Source: Porites lobata (lineage: Eukaryota > Cnidaria > Anthozoa > Scleractinia > Poritidae). Taken from it: 64,000 nt of DNA. The stretch covers positions 437,501 through 501,500 of the forward strand of contig CALNXK010000176.1 in NCBI GenBank assembly GCA_942486035.1. Direction: 5' to 3'. Positions 1 to 12,410 of the stretch are shown here, one piece after another. Each line of letters starts with the position of its first letter. The first letter of the stretch is position 1. Made by a program: the position numbers and the translations under genes. A model generated the notes under the pieces. That model was given only the letters and a program-made list of their open reading frames with translations. It searched no databases and was not told where the DNA came from.

Positions 1-320
1 ATCTGTAGCGTGCATCGCAAAAGCTACTGTCTGTATGTTGACCTGTGGAATGTGACCTGTACTTTATACCCACTGCAGTGAGTCATGTTTTATTGACCCT
101 TACTTGACCTCTTTTAAATAGTTCATTGTCTTTAAAACGTTCTGTCACTGCACTAAAACCAATATTGCGTATGTACTGTAATGCTCTGACTGTTATTTCT
201 TCCATATTGTGTTCTTCATGTACCTGTACAAGCAGTCATTTTCCTTTCCCCAAGGGTAACCACAGCTCTTAATACAGCATGACTGTAAATTGCCTATGGT
301 GAATGGTAGTGTACATGTAC

Positions 321-425
321 CTTCCATTATGACCCTTGTCCATGGACATCTTTCCTGGCCTCCATGCTCATGCAAAGCTTGGGCTATCACCCTCTCAATA
401 ATTCCACCATTGTTCTCAGAGCTTA
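321..425 (-). CDS. Gene A, internal exon (module copy 1)
   Basis: A 105-bp open exon bounded on the minus strand by a pyrimidine-rich acceptor ending TTTTTTACAG and a donor GTACAT. It encodes a peptide containing GGIIERVIAQALHEHGG and CPWT. I do not recognise the domain. It lies downstream, in the transcriptional sense, of the coiled-coil exon at 3204-3485, so I assign it to the same gene; the later exons would be left of the window. Module copy 2 lacks this exon: sequence on both sides of it (about 230-275 and 600-640) matches 22,990-23,075 with the roughly 300 bp between missing. The exon reading is inferred from splice signals and protein-like sequence. Confidence 0.4.
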
Positions 426-697
426 CTGTAAAAAAGATATCACAAAACATTGCTTGATCTACTTTAATATTTCACTGTAATTATTTAAACAAAACACCAC
501 TTATTGGCATGGGACACATACACACAGTCTCTTTACTGTATCTGCTACATGAATATTACTAACTTTGCCATTTGCGTTACCTGCAGACGCTTCTATTCAA
601 AGGATTTTTGATCTTCTATAGGAAATTCTTTTTAATCCAAACAACACACTCCGACTTAAAAGGTGATTCGGAATTAAATGCAATTTATTGTATAAAA

Positions 698-1031
698 TAT
701 TTTATTATATAAACACCAATGAAATACCAGGTGAGCTTTCACGAAAACGTGATATCTTCACATGTGAAAATAACACTGTTACTACGGTTCAGCGTTCCAG
801 TTAATTCTTTCAAGCAGGGTATCAGGAAGACTATCTGAGGGGTTTTTCTATTTTTTTTTTAAATATTTAACTCGATGTTTATATTTCATCTGTCGGGTCA
901 AGAAGCCTTCTTTGTCGGGTCATTGACCCGAGACCTGTCTCTTATCTGGAACATTCATGGTTACATAATGAACTGAACCTTCCACAGTGAAAGGTAAATT
1001 GGTTGGTATTTCATTGGTGTTTATATAATGA
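698..1031. mobile_element. MITE with about 28-bp inverted ends
   Basis: The left end reads TTATTATATAAACACCAATG and continues AAATACCA. The right end is its reverse complement, ending GGTGTTTATATAATGA. The interior is noncoding. It is a short non-autonomous DNA element of unknown superfamily; no clear target duplication was identified. Confidence 0.6.
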
Positions 1032-1043
1032 ATAGAATGTTAC

Positions 1044-1141
1044 ATGGCCGCTTGGAGATACGAAATTTCTCTTCTTGTGTTGAAAAATATTTCACTATTT
1101 TTCAACCCTGGAAGAGAAATTTCGTATATTCGTGCGGCCAT
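1044..1141. mobile_element. Foldback (hairpin) element 1
   Basis: A near-perfect palindrome of about 98 bp bounded by ATGGCCG and CGGCCAT. The arms contain ATACGAAATTTCTCTTC and its complement, and GTTGAAAAATA and its complement. It is one of several palindromic elements in this window. Confidence 0.6.
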
Positions 1142-2127
1142 CCTCACCTATAAATCCTCCCACTTTTCTCGACAACTTACAATATTGAATAGGGATATGG
1201 TTTCAGTTTTTTTAATACTGGATGTTACTTTTAGACTCTCAAATCTGCCCGTATCAGAGAGTCTTAAAGTCTGGTTGTAACATTTTTTATTAGCTTTGCC
1301 AAAACATAAAAACTATGTCCAGACACTCAAAAAATACTACCAGTAAGGCAAGACAAAGGACAAGGACATATGGGTTCCTTGCAACAGCATAAGGCTTAAG
1401 CCAATTACTGCAGGCTCATCAAATTCTGAAAATAAGGCCCCAAAAAGGCCTCCTAAAACAAGCTCCTCCATGTGTTTGTCTCTGGGGCGTATAGATGGTA
1501 ATTGCTCCTCCAAATATACAGCTCCTTGAAGAAGGTTGTGAATAGTACATGTATAAGCCCTGGGGCTTGTTTCTGGAATGTTACTGTATTAGTTTTTTTT
1601 TTATAATCATACTTTAATTTTTCAAAGATACAGGCCTGTTTTTAAGTGTTTATGTTGTGGTTCAATTTTATCTTTGGTTTAATTTTTTTCTCCTTTTGGG
1701 TATGATAATATATGGTAATGTGTGGTTATTTTTTAAAACAAAGAGAGAAAAAGTTTAAACCATTTATAATACTGAACAACAACATTTACATGTACAAAAA
1801 TCAGATGATGTCAAGGGTATTAACTTTATTACTTACTCTTCATCTAGATAAAAGCCATTGAAGTCCTCTTTTCTGCAAAGAACTTTATAAATCTTCCTCA
1901 ACGATCTCTGATAAAAAAATGATGTTTCAGTTTCAATTAGGCATTTGCAACACTAAATCCCAATCTCCAACTCCCCAATACACCTTATTCCAAAATGACG
2001 ACAGACTTAGTATTCTTTTGTGCCAATGTTAATTGGCCCTTGTTTCCTCAGTTTAGGTTAAAAATTATTTTTAATTCTGCAGATGCGGTGAAGACAAAGG
2101 GTGCTAATTAATATGAATATATAGAGG
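1142..2127. other. Noncoding stretch
   Basis: I see no gene, RNA or clear repeat here. Short open frames have no protein-like composition. The stretch probably belongs to gene A introns of module copy 1. Confidence 0.4.
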
Positions 2128-2267
2128 ATATTACACGGTGGTGAGAAGATATGAATTTTATTTCGAGTGGCAAAACAATATTTTACGAACAAGCGCAGCG
2201 AGTGAGTAAAATATTGTTTTCGCCACGAGAAAATAAAATTCATATCTTCAAGCCGCCGTGTAATGTT
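2128..2267. mobile_element. Foldback element 2
   Basis: The arms start ATTACACGGTGG and end CCGCCGTGTAAT, with long matching arms containing AAGATATGAATTTTATTT and a short loop around GCGCAGCGAGT. It can fold into a hairpin of about 140 nt. Confidence 0.65.
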
Positions 2268-2455
2268 CTTTTTATTATATAAACAAAAAGACATCGATAA
2301 AGTAATAGAGGGAAATGACCGAAATTATGTCATCAATAAACTCACGTGTGAGATTATGGAAAATAAACCACTCGGGGCCCGGAGTTAGTTTTTATGAATT
2401 TTACGAGTGGTATATTTTCCAGTAAAACACTCGTGTCTATATAATAAAAAGGAAT
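2268..2455. mobile_element. Foldback element 3
   Basis: Outer inverted ends are TTCTTTTTATTATATA and its complement TATATAATAAAAAGGAA. Inner arms carry GGAAAATAAACCACTCG and its imperfect complement around a loop with GGGCCCGG. It abuts foldback element 2. Confidence 0.55.
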
Positions 2456-3203
2456 AACCAAATTGTTGCCATTTTGGAATAAGGTGTACTCAAAGCCCAT
2501 TTTTGGGTTACAAAGTCAGTTTTGTTTGTTTTGTGTTGGTTCTGTTTTGGTCGATGTCCCACTTCTAAATATTAAAGGCAAACAAATTTGACTCTTGCAT
2601 TATTACACTTGTCAATGTCAATATCATCTACTATGGTAGGGTCCATTAGAGAAATGATGGGGGGGGGGGGAAGTTTGGCAGATTTAATACTTTTTTTCTG
2701 TACACTTAAGATGGAAATCTTCAGTGTCTGTTGTGTTTTTTTGGTTGTTGTTTGGTGATACTTCGTGGGTCTATTTTTTCTTGAGTTTTAATTTACTGGG
2801 AAAACTTTGTTTTGCTTTTGCCCAACCTCCCCCCTACCCCATAACTTTTCTAATGGTCCAATTATTACACAAATGGATTACGTATTTGAGGCAGCCCCGT
2901 AGCAATGAATAAGTACTTCTTCGCATTTTAATCGGTCTGCTTTTGCCAACATCCACTCGCAGTGATCGTGAAATAGAAGTAAAATGATGTTCTCTCCTGT
3001 CATAAATATCTATTTAAACGAGAATAATTTTTGCTGGAGTTTGCGCGCGCCAAAACCATTTAAACGAATTAATGTACCGGCCATGGCCTCATTTTCTAAT
3101 CTCCACAGTCCAGCACCTTTACACAATGCCTTTTATGTCGATGTATAGTAGATCTTTTATATCTTTCTTTTAAATGTGCGTTCCTTTTAATAATTAAGCT
3201 TAC
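2456..3203. other. Noncoding stretch with a G tract
   Basis: No gene seen. It contains a run of ten or more G near 2660 and, from about 3000 on, the beginning of strong similarity to 23,740 onward in module copy 2. Confidence 0.4.
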
Positions 3204-3485
3204 CCTGCATGCCGCAGAAACGGCAGTTGAATTTCTTGCGCTCCTACGTCGTGGGTTGGAGCGCCATCCTCCGCGAGGAATAAATTCTCTCTCATGCAAC
3301 CTATTCTCAATCCTCTGCAGAATTTCTGCCTGACTTTTGCTTGATTTCTCGTGCTCTTGCCGTAGCTTCTCGTTTTCTGCTGCAAGATTACGGTTGGTCC
3401 GGATGAGCTCCTCCACCAGCACAAGACAATCTTCAGCCGAATCCGGAGGAATAATGCCCTTTGCATCTGCCATAGTGAACTTCAA
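3204..3485 (-). CDS. Gene A, first exon: coiled-coil protein (module copy 1)
   Basis: The minus-strand open frame starts at 3485, or at a second Met 12 bases downstream. It encodes about 94 residues up to a donor GTAAGC following the codons for AACR. Residues about 18-65 form a heptad-rich, charged coiled coil (LVEELIRTNRNLAAENEKLR). An Arg-rich stretch follows. The paralogue at 23,919-24,158 shares the coiled coil, the Arg-rich tail and the splice donor position, with exon lengths that are multiples of three in both. Conservation across two diverged copies argues for a real coding exon. The family is not recognised. It is divergently placed to gene B, with leaders in the same intergenic region. 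Confidence 0.6.
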
Positions 3486-5048
3486 GGAAAAATCACTGTC
3501 TAGATCAAAGCACTAAGTATGGATCTCATCAGCAACCGAACAACGAACTAATAAGTTCAACCGTCCAAGGGCTCAAGAGGATTTGCGCGCTCTTTTTCTA
3601 AAATATGCCCCCTGATGTTTTGCCTCGCTCTGATGATCAAATACGTAGTCGCTGACCATTTGTACTATGGCTCAAAAATGCGAATCGGCGCGAAAAGTTC
3701 CGTGAGATCACGACTGTCTGAGAGCACAGCTTCTAAAACATAATTAAAGAGCACAGGCTGATAATTTTGGAGTTGTAAGGTAAGGTCGTCGTATTTCTAT
3801 TTATTTCTGATGTATGTAGCAACACATACGTTTGCTATTTTCCCAAAAAACCGTACACTGTGATGCATTTGCATCACTTGTTATTGACGATTGAACACAA
3901 ACAATGAGTTATTCTGATTAATTTTTGTAAACTTGAGTCTTATTGATCTTTTAAATACATACAGAAATGCTATAAGCTTATATTGCATAAGGCCGAATCC
4001 ACACCGTACATGCATCGTTCATTAGTCAAGACAAAGCATACGTGCATGGTCAAGTAGAACGCGGTGCGTAGGCAAGTGTTGGTTACAGCTATACTTTCCA
4101 GCTATTCACTTTTAATACAAAAATAGGGAAAATACACGGTTTCAAACGGCTTTTAATCATTACGCACGAGTTACAACCACAGTCATACGAAAACTCTTCA
4201 AAAAAACTAGATCGTAGTTCACACAGTCTCGATTTACAAAATGTTATTCATTAATTAGTCAACGCCGGCCTTGGGTCACGCAACATCAGTCACACAACCA
4301 ATCTTCCCCTCCTGAATTGAGAGTACATGCACTCAAAATCACATGCAAAACAAAAACTACAAATGAACAGTGTTCTAGACAATGGTATTCAATCAATGTG
4401 GAAAGCTCAGTCGTGTTTTCCAATGGACATAAGCTTTTTCGTTTAGAATTTTAAAATAGGCAAATGACACAATAAGGTTATGTTCACACTTTGTACCCAA
4501 GCACGAGTGCCTGGGTACTAGCACAAAATAGTGAGTTTACATTGACTGTGTCAGTTACATATCGGGTACCCGAGTGGTCGTTTAGGGCCCTCATATGTGC
4601 CATATTTAAGTGCATTTTTTACCATTTGGAGGGGAACTGGCACTAGTTATGCACAGGATACCCAGGAAATTTCACTGCAATCTTATTTTTCGTGATTTAC
4701 ATTGTATTTTTTCAAATCTCAGTCATGGATGACCCTGAGTATCTATCCTTGTACAAGGGGGTTTTCCACATTATACTTAAGAGTCTATGTGTAGAGTAAG
4801 TTTTCATTTTTTGGTCATTAAGGTTTTATTCTCCTTGAGTACTGCTAATGCCAGGATAGACCAGCTGGGAGGATACCTAGGTAGTTTACACATGGTATAA
4901 TTGAAAAGCCTTTCAGGGTTTTGGATTTAATTTTTAATCAAAGGACCTTTTCTGCGGATTGTAAATTTTGTAGTTCCTTTTCTAGGGTACACTGATTTTT
5001 AATTGGAAAACTGGTATTTAATCTAGCCTGATTTCACTTTTTTGTTAG
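3486..5048. promoter_or_regulatory. Shared intergenic region of genes A and B (copy 1), with gene B leader exon
   Basis: Gene A starts leftward and gene B rightward from this interval. The block at about 3585-3780 is similar to 24,340-24,532 (shared CCTCGCTCTGAT, TCGCTGACCA and ATGGCTCAAA). That block ends in a donor, AAG/GTAAGG, at 3779/3780 and the matching acceptor TTTTTGTTAG lies directly before the gene B start codon, so a leader exon spliced to the ATG is likely. The rest of the interval is AT-rich and noncoding. A bidirectional promoter is inferred. Confidence 0.5.
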
Positions 5049-5549
5049 ATGGGAAAACACAACAAAGTAAACCGTAAAAATTACTGGAAAAGACGAAAAA
5101 GGAGATTTACAGGGAGGGGAAATGAAGAACAGTGCTCTTCAACTTGCAGCAAGGAGGAGCAGAATCATGGTGGCTTGGAGAGTGATTTTGACCATGCAGA
5201 CAATGACAGTGAGGATCAGACTGGCCATAGCTTGCAGAACTATCTGGACACTTCAGATAATGGCAGTGAATATCAGAATGATCATAGCCTCGAGAACAGT
5301 CTCATCCCTTCAGTTAATGACAGTGAGGGGCAGAATGTTAATGTTGCAGATGAACTTACAGCCTGTAGCACTGATAATGAAAGTGAACACAGTGATAAAT
5401 GCCTTGATTTAAATGATCCCAAGGTCATAAAATTCTTTGACCAACCTAAACCAACTGAGGATCCACTGTGGGTGAATATGTTTGTGTATCAAAGACATAA
5501 GAGGAAGCTGTTAAAGCTGTTGAGAAACCCACTTGGAGTCAAATATTAA
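5049..5549 (+). CDS. Gene B: basic/acidic unknown protein (copy 1)
   Basis: An intact 166-residue frame. The N-terminus is strongly basic (MGKHNKVNRKNYWKRRKRR). Residues about 45-125 are an acidic, Ser/Asp/Asn-rich stretch with repeated SLxNxLxxSxNxSExQ-like units. The C-terminus (about 128-166) is conserved, with DPKVIKxF, PLWVN and KRKLLKLLxNPL. The start is supported by an acceptor AG immediately before the ATG and by the same arrangement in copy 2 at 25,435. A splice donor GTAAGT lies four bases after the stop codon, so a 3' UTR intron is likely. No known domain recognised; the charge pattern would suit a nucleic-acid or transposase partner, which is speculation. Confidence 0.6.
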   Translation: MGKHNKVNRKNYWKRRKRRFTGRGNEEQCSSTCSKEEQNHGGLESDFDHADNDSEDQTGHSLQNYLDTSDNGSEYQNDHSLENSLIPSVNDSEGQNVNVADELTACSTDNESEHSDKCLDLNDPKVIKFFDQPKPTEDPLWVNMFVYQRHKRKLLKLLRNPLGVKY

Positions 5550-6303
5550 ACGGTAAGTTATGTACTGTAGTACTAATTTTAAACAAAAACTTTAAGGTGA
5601 ACATTGGCAATGTTTATCATCTACTTTCATATTGTTCTACAAATCCACAGCAAGCACTAGTGCTAATCAAGGCTGTGCACTGAGAAAGACAGTAGAGAGC
5701 CCAAAGCTCTGAACCTGTGAAAGCTAGGGTCCCTGTGATATGAGTTTTATGAGAAAAAATACTTCCTAGATTTCCTAGTCTTCTAAGGGCAAAAGTGCAG
5801 CCAGAACACAGTCCTGCAAATAGCAGAAAGCAAAAATTTTTCCCAGGAACCACTGATTCCCAGTTATACCTTATCTCCCCTTCCAGGAAGGGATATTCAT
5901 TCTGACTGTTGACCATGTTGGGGCAATTTGAATCAGTCTGTGGAAGTCACAAGAAGCATTGAGCCCACAATAGGTAAGGGGAACGGAATACCAGTAGGCA
6001 TACATGTAGTTTTCCAGTCTTTTGATAAGTAACATGAGATTTTGTCCCTTTGATGCAAAACACACAAGTGGCTGCTTTTTTCCAGATATTTAAGTTCCTA
6101 CGCCTTTTCACCAAACACATGAATGTGGCAGATTTTGTATGTACTTTGATTTTGCACACAAAGTTTGGCAGTTTTACTTTCAGTGACCATAGCTTTCTAG
6201 ACTTGAGATGCAGTGTACATGTGGTGAGATTTTATCACCTGGAGGAGAATGTGAGAGACGACTTGTTAGATCAGCAGGCTTTTATATTTTCTTGTAGACT
6301 GGT
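5550..6303. other. Noncoding, probable gene B intron
   Basis: No gene supported. It lies between the donor after the gene B stop codon and the minisatellite. Short frames on both strands lack protein-like features. Confidence 0.4.
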
Positions 6304-6960
6304 GCAGAATGCGAGTGACGGCTTATTATCAGATCTTTGAATTTCTGCACCTTTTCAGTGAGGACATAAAAACAGGCAGATTTTTTAGTAGACTGGTGCA
6401 GAATGCGAGTGACGGTTTATTGTCAGATCTTTGAATTTCTGCACCTTTCCAGTTGGCACATAAAAACAGGCAGATTTTTTAGTAGACTGGTGCAGAATGC
6501 GAGTGACGGCTTCTTGTCAGATCTTTGAATTTCTGCACCTTTTCAGTGAGGACATAAAAACAGGCAGATTTTTTAGTAGACTGGTGCAGAATGCGAGTGA
6601 CGGCTTCTTGTCAGATCTTTGAATTTCTGCACCTTTTCAGTGAGGACATAAAAACAGGCAGATTTTTTAGTAGACTGGTGCAGAATGCGAGTGACGGCTT
6701 CTTGTCAGATCTTTGAATCTCTGCACCTTTTCAGTTAGCACATAAAAACAGGCAGATTTTTTAGTAGACTGCTGCAGAATGCGAGTGACGGCTTATTGTC
6801 AGATCTTTGAATTTCTGCACCTTTTCAATGAGCACATGAAAAAGGGGATGATTTAGTAGTAGACTGGTGCAGAATGCGAGTGACGGCTTATTGTCAGATC
6901 TTTGAATTTCTTCACCTTTTGCATTTCTGCACTTTTTTAGTGGTTATTATACATGAAAAT
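6304..6960. repeat. Minisatellite, seven units of 94 bp
   Basis: The core GCAGAATGCGAGTGACGG recurs at 6304, 6398, 6492, 6586, 6680, 6774 (variant flank) and 6869, a 94-95 bp period. Each unit contains inverted arms GGTGCAGAA and TTCTGCACC about 30 bases apart, so each could form a small hairpin. The same core forms the array at 26,660-28,000 in module copy 2. Confidence 0.9.
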
Positions 6961-7876
6961 GTAGTAGATTTTGAATCAGTCTTGAATGTGGGCATAACCT
7001 GTGGCTAAAATGTCAGCGACAGTACATGTGGCTTTCTAGAGATTTGATATAATAAGTGAGATTTTATCACTTGGTGCTTGGTTATCATGAGTAAGTTGAG
7101 TATTCCAGAACAAAATTGATTAACAATCCACTGCACAGTATCTACAGGTTTTTAAGACTCCTAGGACTTGTTCATTATTGGAAAAAATTGTCCCAATCAG
7201 ATATAAAAGTTTTCTGTGTGGGTAGGCAAGGACCTCTTCTGATCCACAATGGAAATTTTTGGAACATTTAAGTCTCTTTCCCAATGCATGATTTATAATT
7301 AATTAATGTGAGACTTGTTTTTCTTTTTTCTTTATAGTGACATGAAGGAAAGCTGAGGCGTACCTACAGCTGTACTTTACATGTTGTTGTCATTAATATT
7401 AAATTGTTGTGAAATATGTAACTTTTCCTTACACTGAAGTTCAAACTGACATAAAAGTGATGCAAGGTACCATGCAGAACTAATCAGCGACTGATCAATG
7501 TAATTAGTGGGTAGTGAATGTGTAATCAGTGAATGATCAGTTGATTACTCATTCAATATTGCCAATACTCAATTTGTAATACATGTATTTGGGACTAACC
7601 AAAGGTCTACAAAATTTTTAGTCATTGATTAATCATTGTTGTCACTGATTAGTGATTGCACTTGTGATCCACATTAAATTAGTATCCTGCCGGAATTCAC
7701 CTTTCATAAATGAACTTTTGCCTGTGAAACAACTTCTGTTTTCTGGAAAGTGTTTCTGTGTCCTTTGATTGGCTACTCCAACTCAAGAAAATTAGCTAGT
7801 AAATGGCTGGTCGCCATCTGGATTTGTTCTAGATTTTTCATGCGAGCTTACATATCTGTATTTTTGCACAGTCCCT
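6961..7876. other. Noncoding; possible 3' exon of gene B
   Basis: An acceptor-like TTTTTTCTTTATAG lies near 7337, comparable with CTTTGGCACAG at about 28,130 in copy 2, so gene B may end here. Nothing else recognised. Confidence 0.3.
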
Positions 7877-10800
7877 TTAAATTTTATTATAAGTGAACAT
7901 TCCTGTTGATGGGAGCCACAACAACTTGTTTTTGTCCCTCAAACTCCAGTTCAGCCAAGGCAAATCTTGAAAAGATCCTTTGGACTGGCATGAACGACGA
8001 GGGTCTCGTCGATGGAATTTGTTTTTACAGACTCTAATTGGGTTGCCATAAAGACCGGAAGATTGTTTGTGTGGTATATACCATTTCATGCAGGCAAAGT
8101 GGTGTGCGAGATGTTCATCCCCCAGCTGAATAGAATGCTTGAAATAGTCGCGTACAATCCCGGCAGACAACAAAAATCTGTCCTGAAGGACTTCTCTATT
8201 GTCTGCCACCCAGGACGCTAAAATCTTGCTAGACCGAATTCGTCTGGGCTGCATTTGTGATCCATATGTAGTTGACCAAATTTTTATTGTTCCAAATTTC
8301 TGTATACCTTCTGCCAGATTGGCTTTTTCAATCTCCCTTCCTGGGTACAGGATTTTATAAACTTGTCTCAACAATGTCGCGTCATCCACATCCAAATGAA
8401 CCAGTTTATAACTGGAAGGTCGGGTAACCCCGGAATCATTTCTCCACTTTATACCATTAAGAGGTGCCTTTGTTGCAATATTTCGAAACTCGTGTGTGAC
8501 GCACCAATTGTGAGGGTGAACTTCTGTAATATCACTGTCCGACATACCTGAAGGTGAACATAAACCCAAAAATTCAATTTTGTACTTGTGTGGTAACTTC
8601 ATATCTTTTAATTGCCTTGATATCAAGAGCTTTCTCATGAGTTGCAACTCAACCGATCTCTTGTTGGTTGTAGTGCTGCCCATTATGCCATTAAAGAGTT
8701 CGAAACTGAAGCACCAAAAGCTAGTTATAGGTCCGTGGTCGAGTATGACCTCTTTAAGATGATTATGTAAGTGCATATTGGGTGTGATCACATGTTTTCC
8801 GTACAGTCTCTACTGACTTGCACAACTTGAGTATTAACCCGTCAGCTATGTCCAAGTCAGTTCCAGAAATCACAAATTGGCATAGGTATTTGCATGCTAG
8901 CACAAACGTTTGCCAGCATTTTAAATGCTCGTCTGGTAAAATACCTATAAGGCAGTAAATTGAATAAATGAGTGTCCAATTTTTCCATTGTTCTGCCCTG
9001 TACGAACCGGAATTGCTGGATATTCGCATAGGCAGTGGACCGATATCACTGGGAACCTCTATGGACTTTATCCTCTCTTCAATTTCTTTGAGCTGGCCTG
9101 TGGAAAATAATTTCAAATCATTCCACAGCTGGAACATTTTCTTTGACGTACCTAGAAAGAGGTTGTGCATCGGATCTCCGGTGCAGAATCTTATAATATT
9201 GAAATATTAGAGTTCCAGTAAGACACTGTAGTGGCTGATGCCACTACTCTGCCCTATTGACTTCCGCTCTGCCTTTGTTTTGCTCCTGGAAATTTTTGTT
9301 GCTTGGCGCCGATGGTCTTCATTGGTACGGGGACTCCAAGAGTTTCTATCAAATCCCGAATAATCTCTTTTTTCCCCAAAGCCGCCGGGAAATTTCTTTA
9401 AGCAGTGAGAGCACCCAACTAACGGCGAATGGCTCTTGAATCCACAGATTTTTCTTGAGGCCGGAACATCAGAAGAAATGCTAATAACTGCTGCACGAAA
9501 CGTTAATGCAAATCTACTGAGACAAGATCTTAAACGAACTCCTTTCCACAGTGCTCTCAGTTCATCTACTACAGGCTCTAAAAACTGGTTCAAGTCCTTA
9601 GGTTCCCAGTCAAGAGAGGGAACAATGCCTAGAACAATGATATTCTCCCATCTGAACCTTTCAGCCCTAGGCAAATTTAAAACGGCTAAATAAAACACTC
9701 TAACAGAGTAATCTTTCCGGTGCTTCATGGGTTGAAAAAAATCAAAGTTTAACATGAATCCATATTTTCGTGGTTTCTGCAGAAATGGCGTTCCATTCAC
9801 AGTTTGAAATTCCCTCCACAAATTTCCGTCATAGATGTCGGCAAGTAAGCCTCCTCTCATTTCCCTGTTTCTCCACAACTCGCAATTCGAAGCGAAGTTT
9901 TCCCGAAGTAGAAATTTTTCTAACTCCTCGATAATGCTTCTGGCACAATAGTAACTGATCGGGTAGAAGCAAGTCTTTCCATTCTGAAGAGTCACTCTTG
10001 TTACCATGGAAGCGTTGCAAACCATCTTCTTTCTTCTTAAGTAATAAGTGTTAGTACACTTTTTTGCTACTTGCCGGCCGTTAACCATCTTAAGGCAGGA
10101 GTCATATTTATAAAGTTTTGTGCATTTGGCACACACAACAAACTTGTTAAAATCGTCCCTGTCCAAATTTAGAAAGTCTTACGAGGTACAACGACCCAAG
10201 GAAGATTAAAAGCACATTTTCGAATACCTCACTGGAGATTTCAACGCCAAGAACTTTGAGCCATGAGATAAGGAATTTTAGAAGCCAGACCAGGCCATTA
10301 TCACTTAAATGGCATGTCGCTTGCCAGAGTGGGAGAAAATAAAGGAGCCAGAAAACCAGCAAATTTACTTTTTGAAGGGCTATTTTCTGGCGTTGCGCTT
10401 TGGGTAATGGTGGTGTATTTTCAATGTCTCTGGACAGCATCTTGGGCAACACTCCGCTCCAGACTTCTTCTGATTCTGACTCGGAGGAAGATGTCTTTTC
10501 GTCACCACTTTGACACTTTTCTGTTGTGCAGCTGTCACTGTCGGTGTCACTTTCAGAGTGAAACTCGTTTTGCACGGGATCATCATCTGACTATTAAAAT
10601 AAAGAAAAAGAACCAAGTTATTCAAAAACATCAATCGAAAACATCGCTTTTAATAGTGTTTTTGTACACTCCCCGCGGCATCCAAAAAAAAGAGACCCGA
10701 GAAAATGTGCCCTTCGCAGGAGGAAAGCCTCTTTCTTCTTTAGCTTTTGTTGTTATTAAGCTTTGACTACAGAAACACCGACTGGCAAGAATATTTTTCT

Positions 10801-11915
10801 CCATTAAGTCAGTCCCAGTTATGTATATGCTTTCAACAGTTTTCTTTTACGCGCATTGGGTGTTGAATTAAATTAGTTCGCCGAACTTAATTAATAAGCG
10901 TCTGGGGTTCCAGGCGTCTACACGACGAAGAAAAGCACAGGTTCCTGCACATAAAGCTATGTTATTTTCAATTTCCTGAAATATTCACATCCACTTTTTC
11001 TTATTCATTTCCACTGAAACATAACCCAACTATAATATCGTTTGCATCCTCTACTTCAGTTAAAAACAAACAAAGACTTCATGACCAATTTCCGAAGTCT
11101 AAAAGAAAATCAAACTACACTTTGAATGCTATAATTTCGGGAATCGCTGAGCACTCAAACTTCACTTAAACCGTTCATAATATAAAATGCTTGAATAATG
11201 GTAAGCGGGGCCATGCGTAACGATACCTTCGTAATAGCATATAGTTTCTTTTATTACATCTATTATCGGTACATTTCTATTGTTAAATGTATGCTCGACC
11301 TCCCAAACACCTCACCTTTTCGTCTTCTGGAGTTGTTGATTCTTTTGAAGATGCCGCATGGGCAAGAGAGGCTTCTTCAAGGCAAAATTCTGAAAGTTAA
11401 CGTAAGTCTGTCACTTTTGCGTTTTTTTGCTAAAGTCGGTAAGGACAGCAATGCCTCATTTATATTTGTCAAACATATTTTCTATGTCAAGTATGATTAC
11501 TTGTTCGCACAAATAGTCTATTTAGAAGTCACCAGAGAGGTGCATTTTTATTTTATGCTCACCTTGACTGTCTGGTGATGGCACGCCCTTATTATTTCTG
11601 ATGGTTAAATCGTTCCAAGATAATTCCTGAACAACAGAGGATTCTTCAAGGACCGTAACTGTATTGAAATAGAAGTGATAAAGCATGGCTCATTTGAGTG
11701 ACTACGTACCGACACGCATTTTTTATAATTGCATAAAAGCTTAATTGCTAGCGCTGTTGTGTACTCACATTCATTATTTCATGAAGATGTAGCGTGATCA
11801 GTCTTTGCGTCCAATGAATATCTTTTCCTTTCGTGCCTCTTGAGGTCGAACGTGATACCACGTTGTCACAGTGAGAGCAATAGACATAACCTTTACTTAT
11901 TTCTTCTCGTTCCAT
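7877..11915 (-). pseudogene. TNP2-like CACTA/EnSpm transposase (copy 1), disrupted
   Basis: Inferred exons on the minus strand are 11,915-11,769, 11,658-11,563, 11,389-11,316 and 10,591-7,877. Exon 1 encodes a zinc-binding YVYCSHCDNVVSR segment. The long exon has an acidic N-terminus, then motifs of the transposase tnp2 family: LWQATCHLSDNG, LDRDDF, NLPRAERFRWENIIVLGIVP, FLEPVVDELRALWKGV, CGFKSHSPLVGCSHCLKKFPGG, YSGFDR and MHNLFLGTSKKMFQLW. Lesions: a frameshift in exon 1, a small deletion near 10,180 just before LDRDDF, a TAA at 9207-9209 where copy 2 has a Glu codon, and a frameshift near 8,800. It encoded a nuclear DDE-type cut-and-paste transposase; this copy cannot make the full protein. 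Confidence 0.85.
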
Positions 11916-12410
11916 GATTTCTACGCAAACTCAAAATTCTGTCAGATCCAGAGTGAATGTATGTAGCTACGACATGCGTATGTAACACACCTCTTGCGAT
12001 CAAATAAGATATAAGTATTGAACTCTAGAGACAATGTGTATAGCTCGGCTATATCTGAGATCCTGCGGTGTCTTGACCCTAAAGGTCAACTAAATGTCGC
12101 TTAAAGTTCAAAATGACAGAGGCCGTCCTGAATTACCTTTACAAACTTTAAAGTTAAAACTTAAGTTTATTTAAAGATTTTAAACCGTTTTAGGTTGCTT
12201 TAATTTAAAATTAAAGGTACTAAATCTCAAGAGTTCATTTTGGGGTAAATTAAAGGTCATAAAACAAGACCAAAAGGTTAGTAGCCTTTAATTTAATCAA
12301 AACGTCAATTAAAGGTATAACAAAGGTACATTCTACGTTTTGAACATTTAATGTTATAATTAAAGTCAATTAAAGATCAAACAGACCTTTTGGTGAGCTT
12401 TAATTTTTCA
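11916..12410. repeat. TTAAAG-rich end of module copy 1
   Basis: From about 12,090 the sequence is crowded with TTAAAGGT and its complement ACCTTTAA in both orientations. It is homologous to 36,170-36,349 joined to 40,981-41,118. It ends at a near-palindromic junction, TTTTGGTGAGCTTTA then CACAAAAGACACCAAAA. Such arrays resemble transposase-binding subterminal repeats of CACTA elements; that role is inferred. The stretch 11,916-12,090 is upstream of the transposase and may hold its promoter. Confidence 0.5.

Noticed and set aside
3096..3203. C-terminal extension of the coiled-coil frame to 3,096
   Set aside because: Conserved splice donors in both copies end the exon at 3,204 and 23,919; the sequence beyond is not conserved.
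5617..6159. Overlapping minus-strand frames downstream of gene B
   Set aside because: No conservation in module copy 2 and no recognisable motifs.
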